From positions 1 to 9,261 of the forward strand of contig JAJYAE010000171.1 of assembly GCA_021779695.1 (NCBI GenBank): a stretch of 9,261 nucleotides of DNA, written 5' to 3'. The notes under the pieces are model-generated. The model was given only the letters and a program-made list of their open reading frames with translations, was not told the DNA's origin and ran no database searches. Numbering within the stretch: the first letter of the stretch is position 1; each line of letters begins with the position of its first letter. The translations under genes were made by a program, and so were the position numbers. The DNA comes from Acidobacteriota bacterium (GTDB lineage: Bacteria > Acidobacteriota > Terriglobia > Terriglobales > Acidobacteriaceae). This document shows positions 1 to 7,800 of this stretch, one piece after another.

Positions 1-216
1 CTCATCGAGAAACGCTGTCACGATGAGGTACTTACCGTCGGGAGTTGGTTCAATGTCTTCCGGATGGTGCGCTCCGCACAAAGCCTCAATCCTTCCATGG
101 AGACCGCACGGTGACGGCTTCGGAATCTCGGAAGGAGGGTTCCGCGACTGCGCGGTACACGAGCTGATGAAGGTTAACAAAAGTATGAGACACGAAATCG
201 ACCGATCCTCTAACAT
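1..216 (-). CDS. Partial lipoprotein gene, N-terminal 72 residues; possible beta-propeller protein
   Basis: An open frame runs from an ATG at 216 leftwards to base 1 without a stop, so the gene continues outside the window. AGGGAG lies 7 nt upstream of the ATG, a good ribosome binding site. The protein begins with a lipoprotein signal peptide: a short n-region (MLEDRS), a hydrophobic stretch (LILLLTFI) and a lipobox ISSC with the acylated Cys at residue 20. A Ser/Pro-rich linker follows. Cys37 and Cys47 flank a segment that ends in PEDIEPTPDGKYLIV. That kind of phrase is typical of the first blade of SMP-30, strictosidine-synthase or paraoxonase-like beta-propellers, so an exported propeller enzyme or binding protein is possible, but this rests on one short motif. 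The existence of the gene is well supported; the function is a guess. It points the same way as the DUF1593 gene but lies 360 nt downstream of it. Confidence 0.72.
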   Translation of the reverse strand, partial: MLEDRSISCLILLLTFISSCTAQSRNPPSEIPKPSPCGLHGRIEALCGAHHPEDIEPTPDGKYLIVTAFLDE

Positions 217-576
217 CTTTGGACTCCCTGGCAAATCCGCTGCTGCTTTAGCGCGGACGTAGAGATGATGTAAGTCATGCAGCCGATTGAGCAATCAAAT
301 TGCAATATCCGGTTGTACCATTCGCAAGACATTCAAGCCAATACCAGACTCGCCGAGATCACGCCTGACGTATCTGACGCTGACTTGATCGCAAACAGTT
401 TGCAAATCTTCATATCACTGCCTCCTGTGTCTTGCATTACCCCTCCGTGTGAAGAACGAGCGATGCGTGAGATGGAAGCGGGAAGCGCTCTGGACAATCA
501 GAGGCTGTAGTGACGGTGTTTTCAGCTCGCAATGAGAATTGCTCGCATGTGCCCGTCCAAGGCGCTTCTGTCATAG
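217..576. other. Intergenic region with no convincing gene
   Basis: This 360-nt stretch lies between the lipoprotein gene and the 3' end of the DUF1593 gene. I see no family-like protein in any frame. It must hold the promoter of the lipoprotein gene unless that gene is read through from upstream, but I could not pick out a good -35/-10 pair or a GCAT box like those elsewhere in the window. Only a 5-bp GCAAT/ATTGC hairpin (about 529-542) lies beyond the DUF1593 stop codon, and it has no T-run, so it is not called as a terminator. A 26-codon minus-strand ORF with a strong ribosome binding site (413 to 333) is the one element worth noting and is listed separately. Confidence 0.6.
333..413 (-). 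CDS. Possible 26-residue ORF with strong Shine-Dalgarno
   Basis: The minus strand has AGGAGG seven nt before an ATG at 413, giving a 26-codon ORF that starts MKICKLF and stops at 333. A second ATG follows the stop immediately (332) and opens a 40-codon frame whose stop overlaps the ATG of the lipoprotein gene. The chain could be a translated leader upstream of that gene, the decayed start of an older gene, or chance. I recognise no family and see no transmembrane or metal-binding pattern. Confidence 0.2.
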   Translation of the reverse strand: MKICKLFAIKSASDTSGVISASLVLA

Positions 577-2250
577 TCAACGAACAGTGATAACCACCCG
601 TTGATACCGTGTCAGGGCTGGTGTGCCATTGTCGGTCGCCTCCAAGACGACATCGATCGTCTGCCCTGGCTTGGCGTCGTCGGGTGTGCGGAATGCCGCT
701 TTCAGTGTTGTCGGGTTCGAGAGGAGTATGTCCCCGGGATACGTGCCGGCATCGTTATACTGCCACCACCGCACACTCACCTTGTTGTGATCTGGATCCG
801 ATATCTCCCCTTCTAATTGAACAGTGGTGCCAGGAGCAGCTATAACGGATCGTGGCCCCTTGATTGCGACTATAGGCGGGTGATTCGCATCGCTGAATCT
901 TGGCGTCACAGACCATAGCATCCGCGCAGCCAAGTCATTCTCCGCCGCAGCAAGAAAGCGAGCAGCGATCGCAGCTGTTCGCGGCGGCACTGGAGGGAAA
1001 TGGAAACTCGATAAATCGATTGATTGCCTTTCTTTTGGAGCGCTAACCTTATTCGCATCACTACCCGCCGGCGCCAATCCCCGTGCAATGCCCGAGGCGT
1101 CGATGGGTGCAACGGGTGGAGGTGGCCCAAAGAGGGAGGGCATTCTGACGCCTGGGTGCATCCATCCTCCCCATCCTCCCCATTGGGGATTCTCGTAGGC
1201 CCGCAGCCCATTCGCGATTAGATTGAGAAAAGTGGGCGTATCGCCCTCACCAAGAAATGATCCCTTCGACTGCGGCGGCATCCAGACCATGTACCCCTTT
1301 TGCTTGAGCTGGTCGCTCGTGTAGCCCGAAAGTCCGAAGTAGTCCGTCGGGTCACCCTTCACCATCTGCTTGCCGTCGCCCCAGACGCGATAAAGCGCGC
1401 CCAGTGATCCGCGGCTTGAGATATTATTCTGTGTCCATTCGGGGCTGAAGTATTTCTTGTCTTCAGAAGCAGCCATCAGCTGTGCACCATATCCGAAGTT
1501 GATTCCCGAAAATTCGTAGAGTCGTACGTCCGGCCAGTTCGGACGGATATAGCTGGCTTCTGTGCCATCCTGATCGCCCGAAGGAATGATGATGAGCTTC
1601 CGCGACACCTTCTCGCGAATCGCCTTCCACTGCGGGGTCTTCTCGTATTGGCTGTATATGGATCGCAGTGCGCGAGCGATCGTGCTTTCTCCTCCCTGCG
1701 CAGTCACATAGAGAGGACCGGGCTCGTCGTCGAGCAGAAGGGACTTGATCAGGTTGGATCCATCCGTGTCTTTCGAGTAGTCGCCATCGAAATCCACGTT
1801 CCCCCACTTGATCTTTGACTTAAGAACGGCCGGGGATGGGTAACCCGGATCGTGCAGTTTCAGATTCGGATAGACTTTGGCGTACGCATCCACGATGTTG
1901 TCAATAAACCTTTCATCTGGAGAAAAGCGCCATGATTTGCACGGGCATAGCCCAAGCCGTGAGTACTCGCGGTCTGCGATGTACTGTGTCGTGCCTTTAT
2001 CATCTCCTCGCCAATGGAACTGGCTGCTGACATACACAAGGCCCTCAAATCGCACGTCCGAGCTGTAAAGAATCGCACGGATGATCGTGTTGTTGTCGTC
2101 CAGCTCAGGATCGGCCGTGATCACAACCCTGGGCTTGACCGATTCGCTTTTTCTCTGATGGGCAGGCCCTGCAATAGCTATCAATGGAACCAGTGCCAGT
2201 GTCCAGCCGCAAATGTAGTTCCACATTAAGTGCGCTCGCTTCGTGCACAT
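577..2250 (-). CDS. Secreted DUF1593 / Sde182-like protein (nucleoside-hydrolase fold)
   Basis: The 557-residue product starts at an ATG preceded by AGAGGA with 7-nt spacing. Residues 10-28 form a signal-peptide core with likely cleavage around residues 27-30, so the protein is exported. Residues 40 to about 370 match the DUF1593 domain, a relative of inosine-uridine nucleoside hydrolases. The N-terminal acidic cluster (Asp47, Glu49, Asp51, Asp52) sits where that fold binds calcium and the ribose, and GEGDTPTFL and the later WGGWGGW segment are family-like. A Pro/Ala-rich stretch (about 372-425) precedes the conserved ANHPP and a C-terminal Ig-like domain (about 455-557) as in cellulose-binding Sde182. 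Family members occur in polysaccharide-degradation loci, but the reaction is not established; hydrolysis of an N- or O-glycosidic bond is inferred. The gene diverges from the esterase gene and has its own promoter with a phased GCAT array. Confidence 0.9.
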   Translation of the reverse strand: MCTKRAHLMWNYICGWTLALVPLIAIAGPAHQRKSESVKPRVVITADPELDDNNTIIRAILYSSDVRFEGLVYVSSQFHWRGDDKGTTQYIADREYSRLGLCPCKSWRFSPDERFIDNIVDAYAKVYPNLKLHDPGYPSPAVLKSKIKWGNVDFDGDYSKDTDGSNLIKSLLLDDEPGPLYVTAQGGESTIARALRSIYSQYEKTPQWKAIREKVSRKLIIIPSGDQDGTEASYIRPNWPDVRLYEFSGINFGYGAQLMAASEDKKYFSPEWTQNNISSRGSLGALYRVWGDGKQMVKGDPTDYFGLSGYTSDQLKQKGYMVWMPPQSKGSFLGEGDTPTFLNLIANGLRAYENPQWGGWGGWMHPGVRMPSLFGPPPPVAPIDASGIARGLAPAGSDANKVSAPKERQSIDLSSFHFPPVPPRTAAIAARFLAAAENDLAARMLWSVTPRFSDANHPPIVAIKGPRSVIAAPGTTVQLEGEISDPDHNKVSVRWWQYNDAGTYPGDILLSNPTTLKAAFRTPDDAKPGQTIDVVLEATDNGTPALTRYQRVVITVR

Positions 2251-2345
2251 CGTAGATTCCTCTCAAGATCAATTCAAATCAGAACATTGTGCGCGTGTCA
2301 TCAGAGGTTTCCGAAAACTGCGCCACATCCCGATTGAAAAGCCTC

Positions 2346-2375
2346 ATTATTCTTCTTCAGAAATCACTAGGTCAA
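2346..2375 (-). promoter_or_regulatory. Predicted promoter of the DUF1593 gene
   Basis: On the minus strand TTGACC (2375-2370) is followed after 18 bp by AATAAT (2351-2346). Transcription would start near 2339, giving a leader of about 89 nt before the ATG at 2250. The -35 is directly preceded by TGC and by the GCAT array, exactly as at the receptor promoter, which supports the assignment. Confidence 0.65.
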
Positions 2376-2444
2376 GCATCATTTGCGCTGAAGCATAACT
2401 ATGCACGTTTATGCATATGAATGCACTATAGAGCATATTTATGC
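2376..2444 (-). promoter_or_regulatory. Helically phased GCAT operator array, DUF1593 promoter
   Basis: Read on the minus strand, GC-starting units begin every 10 bp at 2444, 2434, 2424, 2414, 2404 and 2394. Four of them (2444, 2424, 2414, 2404) begin with GCAT, while the second (2434) and the sixth (2394) are degenerate. Nine further bases ending in TGC lead straight into the -35. Two 12-bp dyads are visible: GCATAAATATGC at the distal end (2444-2433) and GCATAGTTATGC in the proximal position (2404-2393). The 10-bp period places all sites on one face of the helix, which suits cooperative binding of a regulator. No regulator is encoded in the window, so its identity is unknown. Confidence 0.7.
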
Positions 2445-2588
2445 CGCGTATGATCCCGAAGGATCGTGTCTCTGCAAAGCGGAATGCAAGGAAATAGGTG
2501 CGACTCGCAGATGGCATCGTTGTTCTCTCGACGCAAACTCGGGTCGAGAGTCAGATCTCGTTCCGATGCTCTACAGGAACACCAGTCA
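2445..2588. other. Spacer between the two divergent promoters
   Basis: About 144 bp separate the distal end of the DUF1593 array from the esterase box. Short open frames cross it, but none has a ribosome binding site or looks like a known protein. I see no further GCAT dyad, terminator or RNA element here. Confidence 0.5.
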
Positions 2589-2617
2589 GCATAAATATGC
2601 AGCTCTGCGGGTATTGC
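2589..2617 (+). promoter_or_regulatory. Proximal GCAT dyad operator of the esterase gene
   Basis: GCATAAATATGC at 2589-2600 is a near-perfect 12-bp dyad. Exactly 17 bp separate it from TTGAC, the same spacing as at the DUF1593 and receptor promoters, and the last three bases before the -35 are again TGC. Unlike those two sites it has no extended array upstream, only this single box. The dyad centre falls close to -59 or -60 relative to the predicted start, a class I activator position. Confidence 0.65.
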
Positions 2618-2646
2618 TTGACTTCGCGCAGCCATTCAAATACTGT
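2618..2646 (+). promoter_or_regulatory. Predicted promoter of the esterase gene
   Basis: TTGACT (2618-2623) is followed after 17 bp by a weak -10, TACTGT (2641-2646). The start would be near 2653, leaving a 130-160 nt leader. The poor -10 fits a promoter that depends on an activator. The assignment leans on the conserved distance to the GCAT dyad rather than on the -10 itself. Confidence 0.5.
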
Positions 2647-2786
2647 TGCTGGTCGGACTAGACGAGCAGTCTTCCCGAGATCTCATCTTGAGTTTTAAGT
2701 GGAAGTATGCCTGCCGTCTAGGTCACCCTGTCTCTAAGCATGCCGCGCTCGACGCGCGCCATTAGCTGCCCATCGGGACATTGGCA

Positions 2787-4160
2787 ATGTTGAATGGAGT
2801 ACGACAATTGATGATGCTCTCCAGATTCTCTCTTTGCATTATTTCTGCATTTGCCGGCCTGTCTTCGGGAGCGGGTCTTGCTCAACTTGCTTCTCCTGCG
2901 CAGGAGAGTGCCGAGTGCATAGCAGCAGGCACTCCGGCTTCCTGGCATAGCAACACCGCGCCGCTGCAGTCTCCGCTACTTTCTTCGAACGGTGAGGTGA
3001 CTCTGCAGTTGTGCGCGCCTGACGCACACTCCGTTCGTGTGTTTGGAGACTGGAATGCGAAAAGCGCGAACGGAGATCTCCTCAGGAAAGACGAACACGG
3101 AGTCTGGTCCATTTCCTTCGGACCTCTGAAGCCGGATCTCTACACGTATTGGTTTCTTGTCGATGGTGTAAAGGCCATCGATCCCAACAATGTTCACTCT
3201 GCCAGCGATGCTGCCCGAATTGCGAGCTACTTTATCCTTGTGCATCCCGGGACGGACAGCGCAATGTACGTAAACAACGACGTGCCTCATGGGCGAGTCT
3301 CTGCGATCTGGTACTCATCTGAGGGCGTAGCAACCCCAAGAAGAGCGTTGATCTACACGCCTCCCGATTACCACAAGAGTGAACAGCGCTACCCCGTACT
3401 CTATCTTCTCCACGGATGGGGAGGTGATGAGAATGAATGGCTTGATTTGGGACGTGCATCACAAATCATGGACAATCTGATTGCCGCTCACAAAGTCGTC
3501 CCAATGATTGTTGTAATGCCGAACGGACATCACGACCGGCACGCGGTTCCCGACATCTCTTCCCCTCCAAGCACATCCGACCTAGCTCCCCTGCCGCCAA
3601 AGGGGTACGACATCACTCCAAGTATCATCGCGATTGGAAAGAGTGTAGTCAATGACCTCGTTCCATTTGTGGATCAGAACTTCCGGACGCTCACAGATAG
3701 CAATTCCCGTGCAGTTGCAGGACTTTCAATGGGTGGAGGGCAATCGCTGTACATCGGCTTGAACCATCCTGAAATGTTTGCCTGGGTCGCCTCCTTCAGC
3801 GGTGCAGTTATTGCTTGGCCTCACGCCATGATGCCTGCCGCTGCGCCTGCACCGAGCCAGGGAACCGAAGCCGTGATCCCACACTATAAGCTGAATCTAA
3901 GAGCGATTAACAAAGATGCGCCAGGACTGAACGAGTCGATTAACGCGAAGTTGCGTCTCTTGTACATCTCCTGTGGCACGGACGACGGTCTACTTTCATC
4001 CAATGAGGAATTTGCATCCTGGCTTACGGAGAACAATATTCATTTCGTCCGCCAAAATGTGCCTGGATACGCGCACGTCTGGAGTCTCTGGAGGAGAAAC
4101 CTTGTGGAAGTCACACCACTGCTTTTCCGACCACAGCTCTCGCCGCAACATGGGCAATGA
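2787..4160 (+). CDS. Secreted CE1 / esterase-D family carbohydrate esterase with N-terminal E-set domain
   Basis: The 457-residue protein begins with a signal peptide (hydrophobic core about 14-32 ending in GLAQ). Residues about 60-155 resemble a CBM48-like E-set domain (VTLQLCAPDAHSVRVFGDW, later YTYWFLVDG), the usual partner of this esterase type. The alpha/beta hydrolase domain follows: YLLHGWGG supplies the oxyanion loop, GLSMGG carries nucleophile Ser314, Asp399 or Asp400 in GTDDG is the acid and His430 in YAHVW completes the triad. Such enzymes remove feruloyl or acetyl groups from plant polysaccharides or act on related esters; the substrate here is not determined. Possible starts are TTG 2781, ATG 2787, ATG 2811 and ATG 2814. 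GGAG lies 11 nt before 2811 and only GGGA precedes 2787, so the start is uncertain by up to nine residues. All catalytic residues are present, so it should be active. Confidence 0.92.
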   Translation: MLNGVRQLMMLSRFSLCIISAFAGLSSGAGLAQLASPAQESAECIAAGTPASWHSNTAPLQSPLLSSNGEVTLQLCAPDAHSVRVFGDWNAKSANGDLLRKDEHGVWSISFGPLKPDLYTYWFLVDGVKAIDPNNVHSASDAARIASYFILVHPGTDSAMYVNNDVPHGRVSAIWYSSEGVATPRRALIYTPPDYHKSEQRYPVLYLLHGWGGDENEWLDLGRASQIMDNLIAAHKVVPMIVVMPNGHHDRHAVPDISSPPSTSDLAPLPPKGYDITPSIIAIGKSVVNDLVPFVDQNFRTLTDSNSRAVAGLSMGGGQSLYIGLNHPEMFAWVASFSGAVIAWPHAMMPAAAPAPSQGTEAVIPHYKLNLRAINKDAPGLNESINAKLRLLYISCGTDDGLLSSNEEFASWLTENNIHFVRQNVPGYAHVWSLWRRNLVEVTPLLFRPQLSPQHGQ

Positions 4161-4174
4161 TCAAATCGTCGGCA

Positions 4175-4213
4175 ACAGTCAAAGACAAGCTAACGCGCGC
4201 TTGCTTTGACTGT
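4175..4213 (+). terminator. Strong hairpin after the esterase gene, no T-run
   Basis: Starting 14 nt after the esterase stop codon, ACAGTCAAAG plus CAAGC pairs with GCTTG plus CTTTGACTGT, giving 15 base pairs with one bulged A (4185) and an 8-nt loop. No T-run follows, so it is not a classical intrinsic terminator. It may be a 3' stabilising structure or a factor-dependent terminator, and it would separate the esterase transcript from the receptor gene. Confidence 0.5.
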
Positions 4214-4552
4214 CTGTCGCACCGCATCTCCGGACAGCAAGTGGTCAGCAAGGTATCCAGCGCGACCAGAATCGTTCCACGTCTTAATGGCGAGGAATCT
4301 TGCCGCTTTCGGGCTCGTGCCTTATCCCCCAGGCCAATTAGCCACAGGCTTGTTCGCCCGAGATGATCCAGAGGATCTGCCGAGTGATGGAAACAGGAGT
4401 GCGCCAGCAATCCAGAACAGCGCGTCCTGTCACGTGAATCAAACCCTCGATGCGAATTCGTCACGACATAGTGGGATATCAATCCCTGCCACAGAGAGCT
4501 CCAGGAATGTGATCAACGCTGCTGACCCGCTGGCCAACGAGTTAGAAAGGCT
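4214..4552. other. Intergenic stretch without a recognisable gene
   Basis: This 339-nt region lies between the esterase hairpin and the receptor operator. Open frames exist on both strands (128 codons from a TTG on plus, 123 codons on minus), but they overlap each other, are Ser/Arg/Pro-rich, lack ribosome binding sites and resemble nothing I know. Stops interrupt the remaining frames. It may be decayed coding sequence or simply spacer. Confidence 0.5.
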
Positions 4553-4621
4553 GCATATATACTCGCGAGGCTGCATACCGATGCACATATAAGCATAAAT
4601 ATGCATACGCGCACAAAGTGC
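4553..4621 (+). promoter_or_regulatory. Helically phased GCAT operator array, receptor promoter
   Basis: GCAT begins at 4553, 4573, 4593 and 4603 and GCAC at 4583, all on a 10-bp grid; only the unit at 4563 (TCGC) is degenerate. The proximal dyad is GCATAAATATGC at 4593-4604. The array is 69 bp long and abuts the -35, with the same length, phase and degenerate second unit as the array of the DUF1593 gene. A small inverted repeat, GCAC-AAA-GTGC, occupies 4611-4621 next to the -35. The layout suggests cooperative binding of a regulator along one face of the DNA just upstream of RNA polymerase. Confidence 0.72.
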
Positions 4622-4651
4622 TTGACGTTCAACATTTCACACGGCTATCTT
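4622..4651 (+). promoter_or_regulatory. Predicted promoter of the TonB-dependent receptor gene
   Basis: TTGACG (4622-4627) and TATCTT (4646-4651) are separated by 18 bp, the same spacing as at the DUF1593 promoter. The start would be near 4658, giving a leader of about 72 nt to the ATG at 4730 or 183 nt to the ATG at 4841. The -10 is weak, in line with activator dependence. Confidence 0.62.
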
Positions 4652-4713
4652 GAGCGCGTTACACATCTGTAGGTCGATCTGCATGCGTAGTGATGCTAGG
4701 CGCTCAAGCTCTG

Positions 4714-4732
4714 AAGGAGGCACAGCGCAATG
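4714..4732 (+). promoter_or_regulatory. Upstream alternative start with strong RBS for the receptor
   Basis: AAGGAGG at 4714-4720 lies 9 nt before an in-frame ATG at 4730, 37 codons ahead of the second start at 4841, which has its own AGGAGA at 4828-4833. Two good start sites in one frame are unusual. With either start the sequence before the signal-peptide core is long and basic (38 or 75 residues). Automated callers will probably choose 4730. Confidence 0.5.
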
Positions 4733-4840
4733 TCAGCCCGATTTCCAGGTGCGTTGTCCACCATCATCAGACCTGTACGCCGTGGGCTAGATGAGACTGT
4801 TTTGGAGGCCTGCATCAGGCAACAAATAGGAGAAATTGCG

Positions 4841-7800
4841 ATGTCAAATAATGCGAAGCTTTTGAACAACAATCGAAGAGACGTGCGATTCGAGAAGCAC
4901 TGTGGAGCGAGGCGGCACGGCGGGGCCAAGAGATGGTCGAATTGGGTCGATGCGTGGCTCCCGCTCTTTGCCCTCGTGGCTGTGGTCCTACTCGCGACCC
5001 AGAGCCTAACAGCTCAAATCACAACCGGAGACTTTGTCGGAACGGTTACCGACAGCACGGGAGCTGTGATTCCTGGGGCGAAGGTTACAATCCTGAATAC
5101 CGATACCCAGTTCCAACGCTCAATGAATGCCTCTGGGACGGGCGACTACGTCTTTACGCTGCTGCCACCTGGTACGTACAACATTAAGATCGAACAGCCC
5201 GGCTTTAATGTACACGAGGTTAAAGGTATCAAGCTTGCCGCAGGAGATCGTACACGCGTCGATGCCAAATTGGCGCTCGGTGCCACCTCACAGACCGTTA
5301 CGGTAGCTGCTGACACAGTGCCTTTGCTTCAAAGTGACAGTTCGACGGTCCAAGATGTCGTAAGTGAGAGAACTGTACAGGATATGCCGCTGAATGGGAG
5401 AAATCTTGCAAGTGCCGTGCAGCAAGCTGCCGGCGTGAACCAGGCGTCGCCCAATTCCGAGGCTCAAGGCAACCGGGCCGATGACCGACGTCCTGGTTTC
5501 GCATTTGCAGCGAACGGACAGTCAGATCTCTCCAACGACAACCTGGTCGATGGCTTGGATAACAATGAGCGAGAGCAAGGGTTCTCTGGCATTCGGCCTT
5601 CGATTGACGCGATCGCCGAAGTGCGCGTGCTGACAAATAACTACTCAGCGGAGTTGGGTCGTACCGCCGGCGCAGTCGTTGACATTATTACCAAGGGTGG
5701 AAACAACACATTCCACGGCTCCCTCTATGAGTATCTCCGTAATGACCTTTTTGATGCCAGGGACTTCTTTGCGTCTCCAACAGAACCGAAGCCAGAATAC
5801 AGACAGAACGTTTTCGGGGGTACCGTCGGTGGGCCAATTATCAAGAATAAGACGTTCTTCTTCGGAGATGTCGAGGCGAACCGCATGATTCAGGGACAAG
5901 TCGCCACGACAACTGTGCCCACGTTGTACGAAGATAAGAACCCTGGCGACTTTAGTGATATCGGCGGTCCAGTTGTCCCCTCATCGCAGTTCACAACCGC
6001 AGGCCTCGACTACTTCAAAATGTACCCTACACCGACTACCTCTGGGGCCATACTGAACTACACTTCAGAGCTGAACAAGACGCAATACTCCATCAGTACA
6101 GATGACCGGGTAGACCATCAATTTGGGCCGCACGACAGCTTCTTTGTCCGCTTCGGTTTCAATCCCACTGCCACGTTTATACCCGGGACGTTTCCAGATG
6201 TTACCGTTAATGGAGTTACGGTCAATCCCGGGGGAAGCCTTGGATATGGCCCTTCCAAGACCACCGCGACAAATGTGCAGGCCAACTACGTTCATATCTT
6301 CGACCCGAATCTAATCTTGGAATTGAAGACAGGGTACACGCGAATCAACATTTCTACGCGTCCAGCTAATTTTGGCACCGAGCTTGCCTCTAAATTTGGG
6401 TTGATCAACACGTACAATACACCAGATAGCCTCGGGTTGCCACTGATGTGGATGCTCACTGGAGATTATGCATCGGTGGGCGATGGCATCTTTGTACCGA
6501 TCTACGATGTTAACAATACGTTCCAATACAACGGTGCGCTAACCTACACGCGCGGAAGCCACAATGTGAAGGCGGGCGCTGCACTAATTCGTCGTCAGCT
6601 CAACTACCTTCAAGATCAATGGAGTCCACAGGGTGGGTTTGTATTTATGCCATTTGGCCCATATACAAACTCCCTCGCAAATCTCCTAACGGGACATCCA
6701 TCATTCGGAGAGCGAGGCGACGACCTGGCTCGGCAGGGCCTCCGGTCGTGGGAGCCAAGCCTCTACGCACAGGACGATTGGCGCGCAAGAAGGTGGCTGA
6801 CCCTGAATCTCGGCGCGCGTTGGGAGACCTACACACCCATCACAGATGCGCACAACAAGTTCGCAAACTTCGACATGCAAACTTTGAGGATCGCTATTGC
6901 AGGACAGGGAATAAGCGGCAGCGGTGGTGTGAAGACGGATTACACCGACTTTTCACCGCGGGTGGGATTTGAAGCGGATCTTGGTCACGATACCGTTGTT
7001 CGAGGCGGCTTTGGCCTAAGCTACTATCCGCCGATCATGCAAACCCAGGTCCAGAATCCCAATCCTCCTTTCGACTACATATGCTTCCCATGCTTTAGCT
7101 CAAGCTTTCCGAACCTTCCGGTACCCAGTGCAAGTGCGACAAATCCATCAGGAACAGTCAGTTCCATTGGACCGAATCTGAAGAATGCCTATGTGCGGCA
7201 GTTCAACCTGTTTGTGCAAAGGCAATTCGGTGCAACGTCTATCAGTCTTGGAGGTGTTGGAGAAAACGGAAGGCGGGGGTTGTACCTTAGAAATAATGAC
7301 CAGCCTTTGCCACCGGGTGCAGGTCAAGCGACCCCTGCTTATGTCTATGCCGCACAGTTGCCCCGGCTGACAAACATCCAATATATCGATAACAGCGGAA
7401 TTACAAACTACTATGGCTTAGAAGCGATCTTTCAGAGAGCTATGACTCATGGCCTCACATTCAACGCAAACTATGCGTGGGGGCATGGGCTTTCCAACAG
7501 TGTGCAGTCTGCTAGCACATTTACCAATCCATCGCCGGCTCTAATCACCAACGATCCGATGTATGACTATGGGAACTCGCCACTCGATGTCCGTCATCGC
7601 TTGGCTGGTAGCCTGATTTATGACCTCCCGTTCGGCAAGGGAAGCCAAGCCATTGACCGTGCAATTGGAGGATGGGAAGCCAGCTTGATTGGTTTCTGGC
7701 AGACAGGTCTTCCGTTCACTGTAGTAGATGCCACTGCGGCTATCAATCTTCCAGGCGTGAGCAGTGACCGACCGAATCAGAGCGGATCGGCTGCGCTCTC

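Noticed and set aside
23..262. A 79-codon plus-strand frame at the left edge
   Set aside because: It is antisense to the lipoprotein gene, which has a ribosome binding site, signal peptide and lipobox; the plus frame has none of these.
277..510. A 77-codon plus-strand frame near the left edge
   Set aside because: No ribosome binding site before the ATG and no recognisable motif; probably chance.
529..542. GCAAT/ATTGC hairpin as terminator of the DUF1593 gene
   Set aside because: The stem is only 5 bp and AT-containing, with no T-run on the minus strand after it.
4111..4482. A 123-codon minus-strand frame overlapping the esterase 3' end
   Set aside because: It is Arg/Ser-rich with no family resemblance, no ribosome binding site, and overlaps the real esterase gene on the other strand.
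4206..4592. A 128-codon plus-strand frame between the esterase and receptor genes
   Set aside because: It starts at TTG without a ribosome binding site, overlaps the esterase hairpin and the GCAT array, has no recognisable domain and competes with a similar-length minus-strand frame.
4553..4612. The 10-bp GCAT repeats as a CRISPR array or microsatellite
   Set aside because: Units are far too short for CRISPR repeats and no cas genes are present; the units vary too much for a microsatellite, and the copies are anchored to -35 elements.
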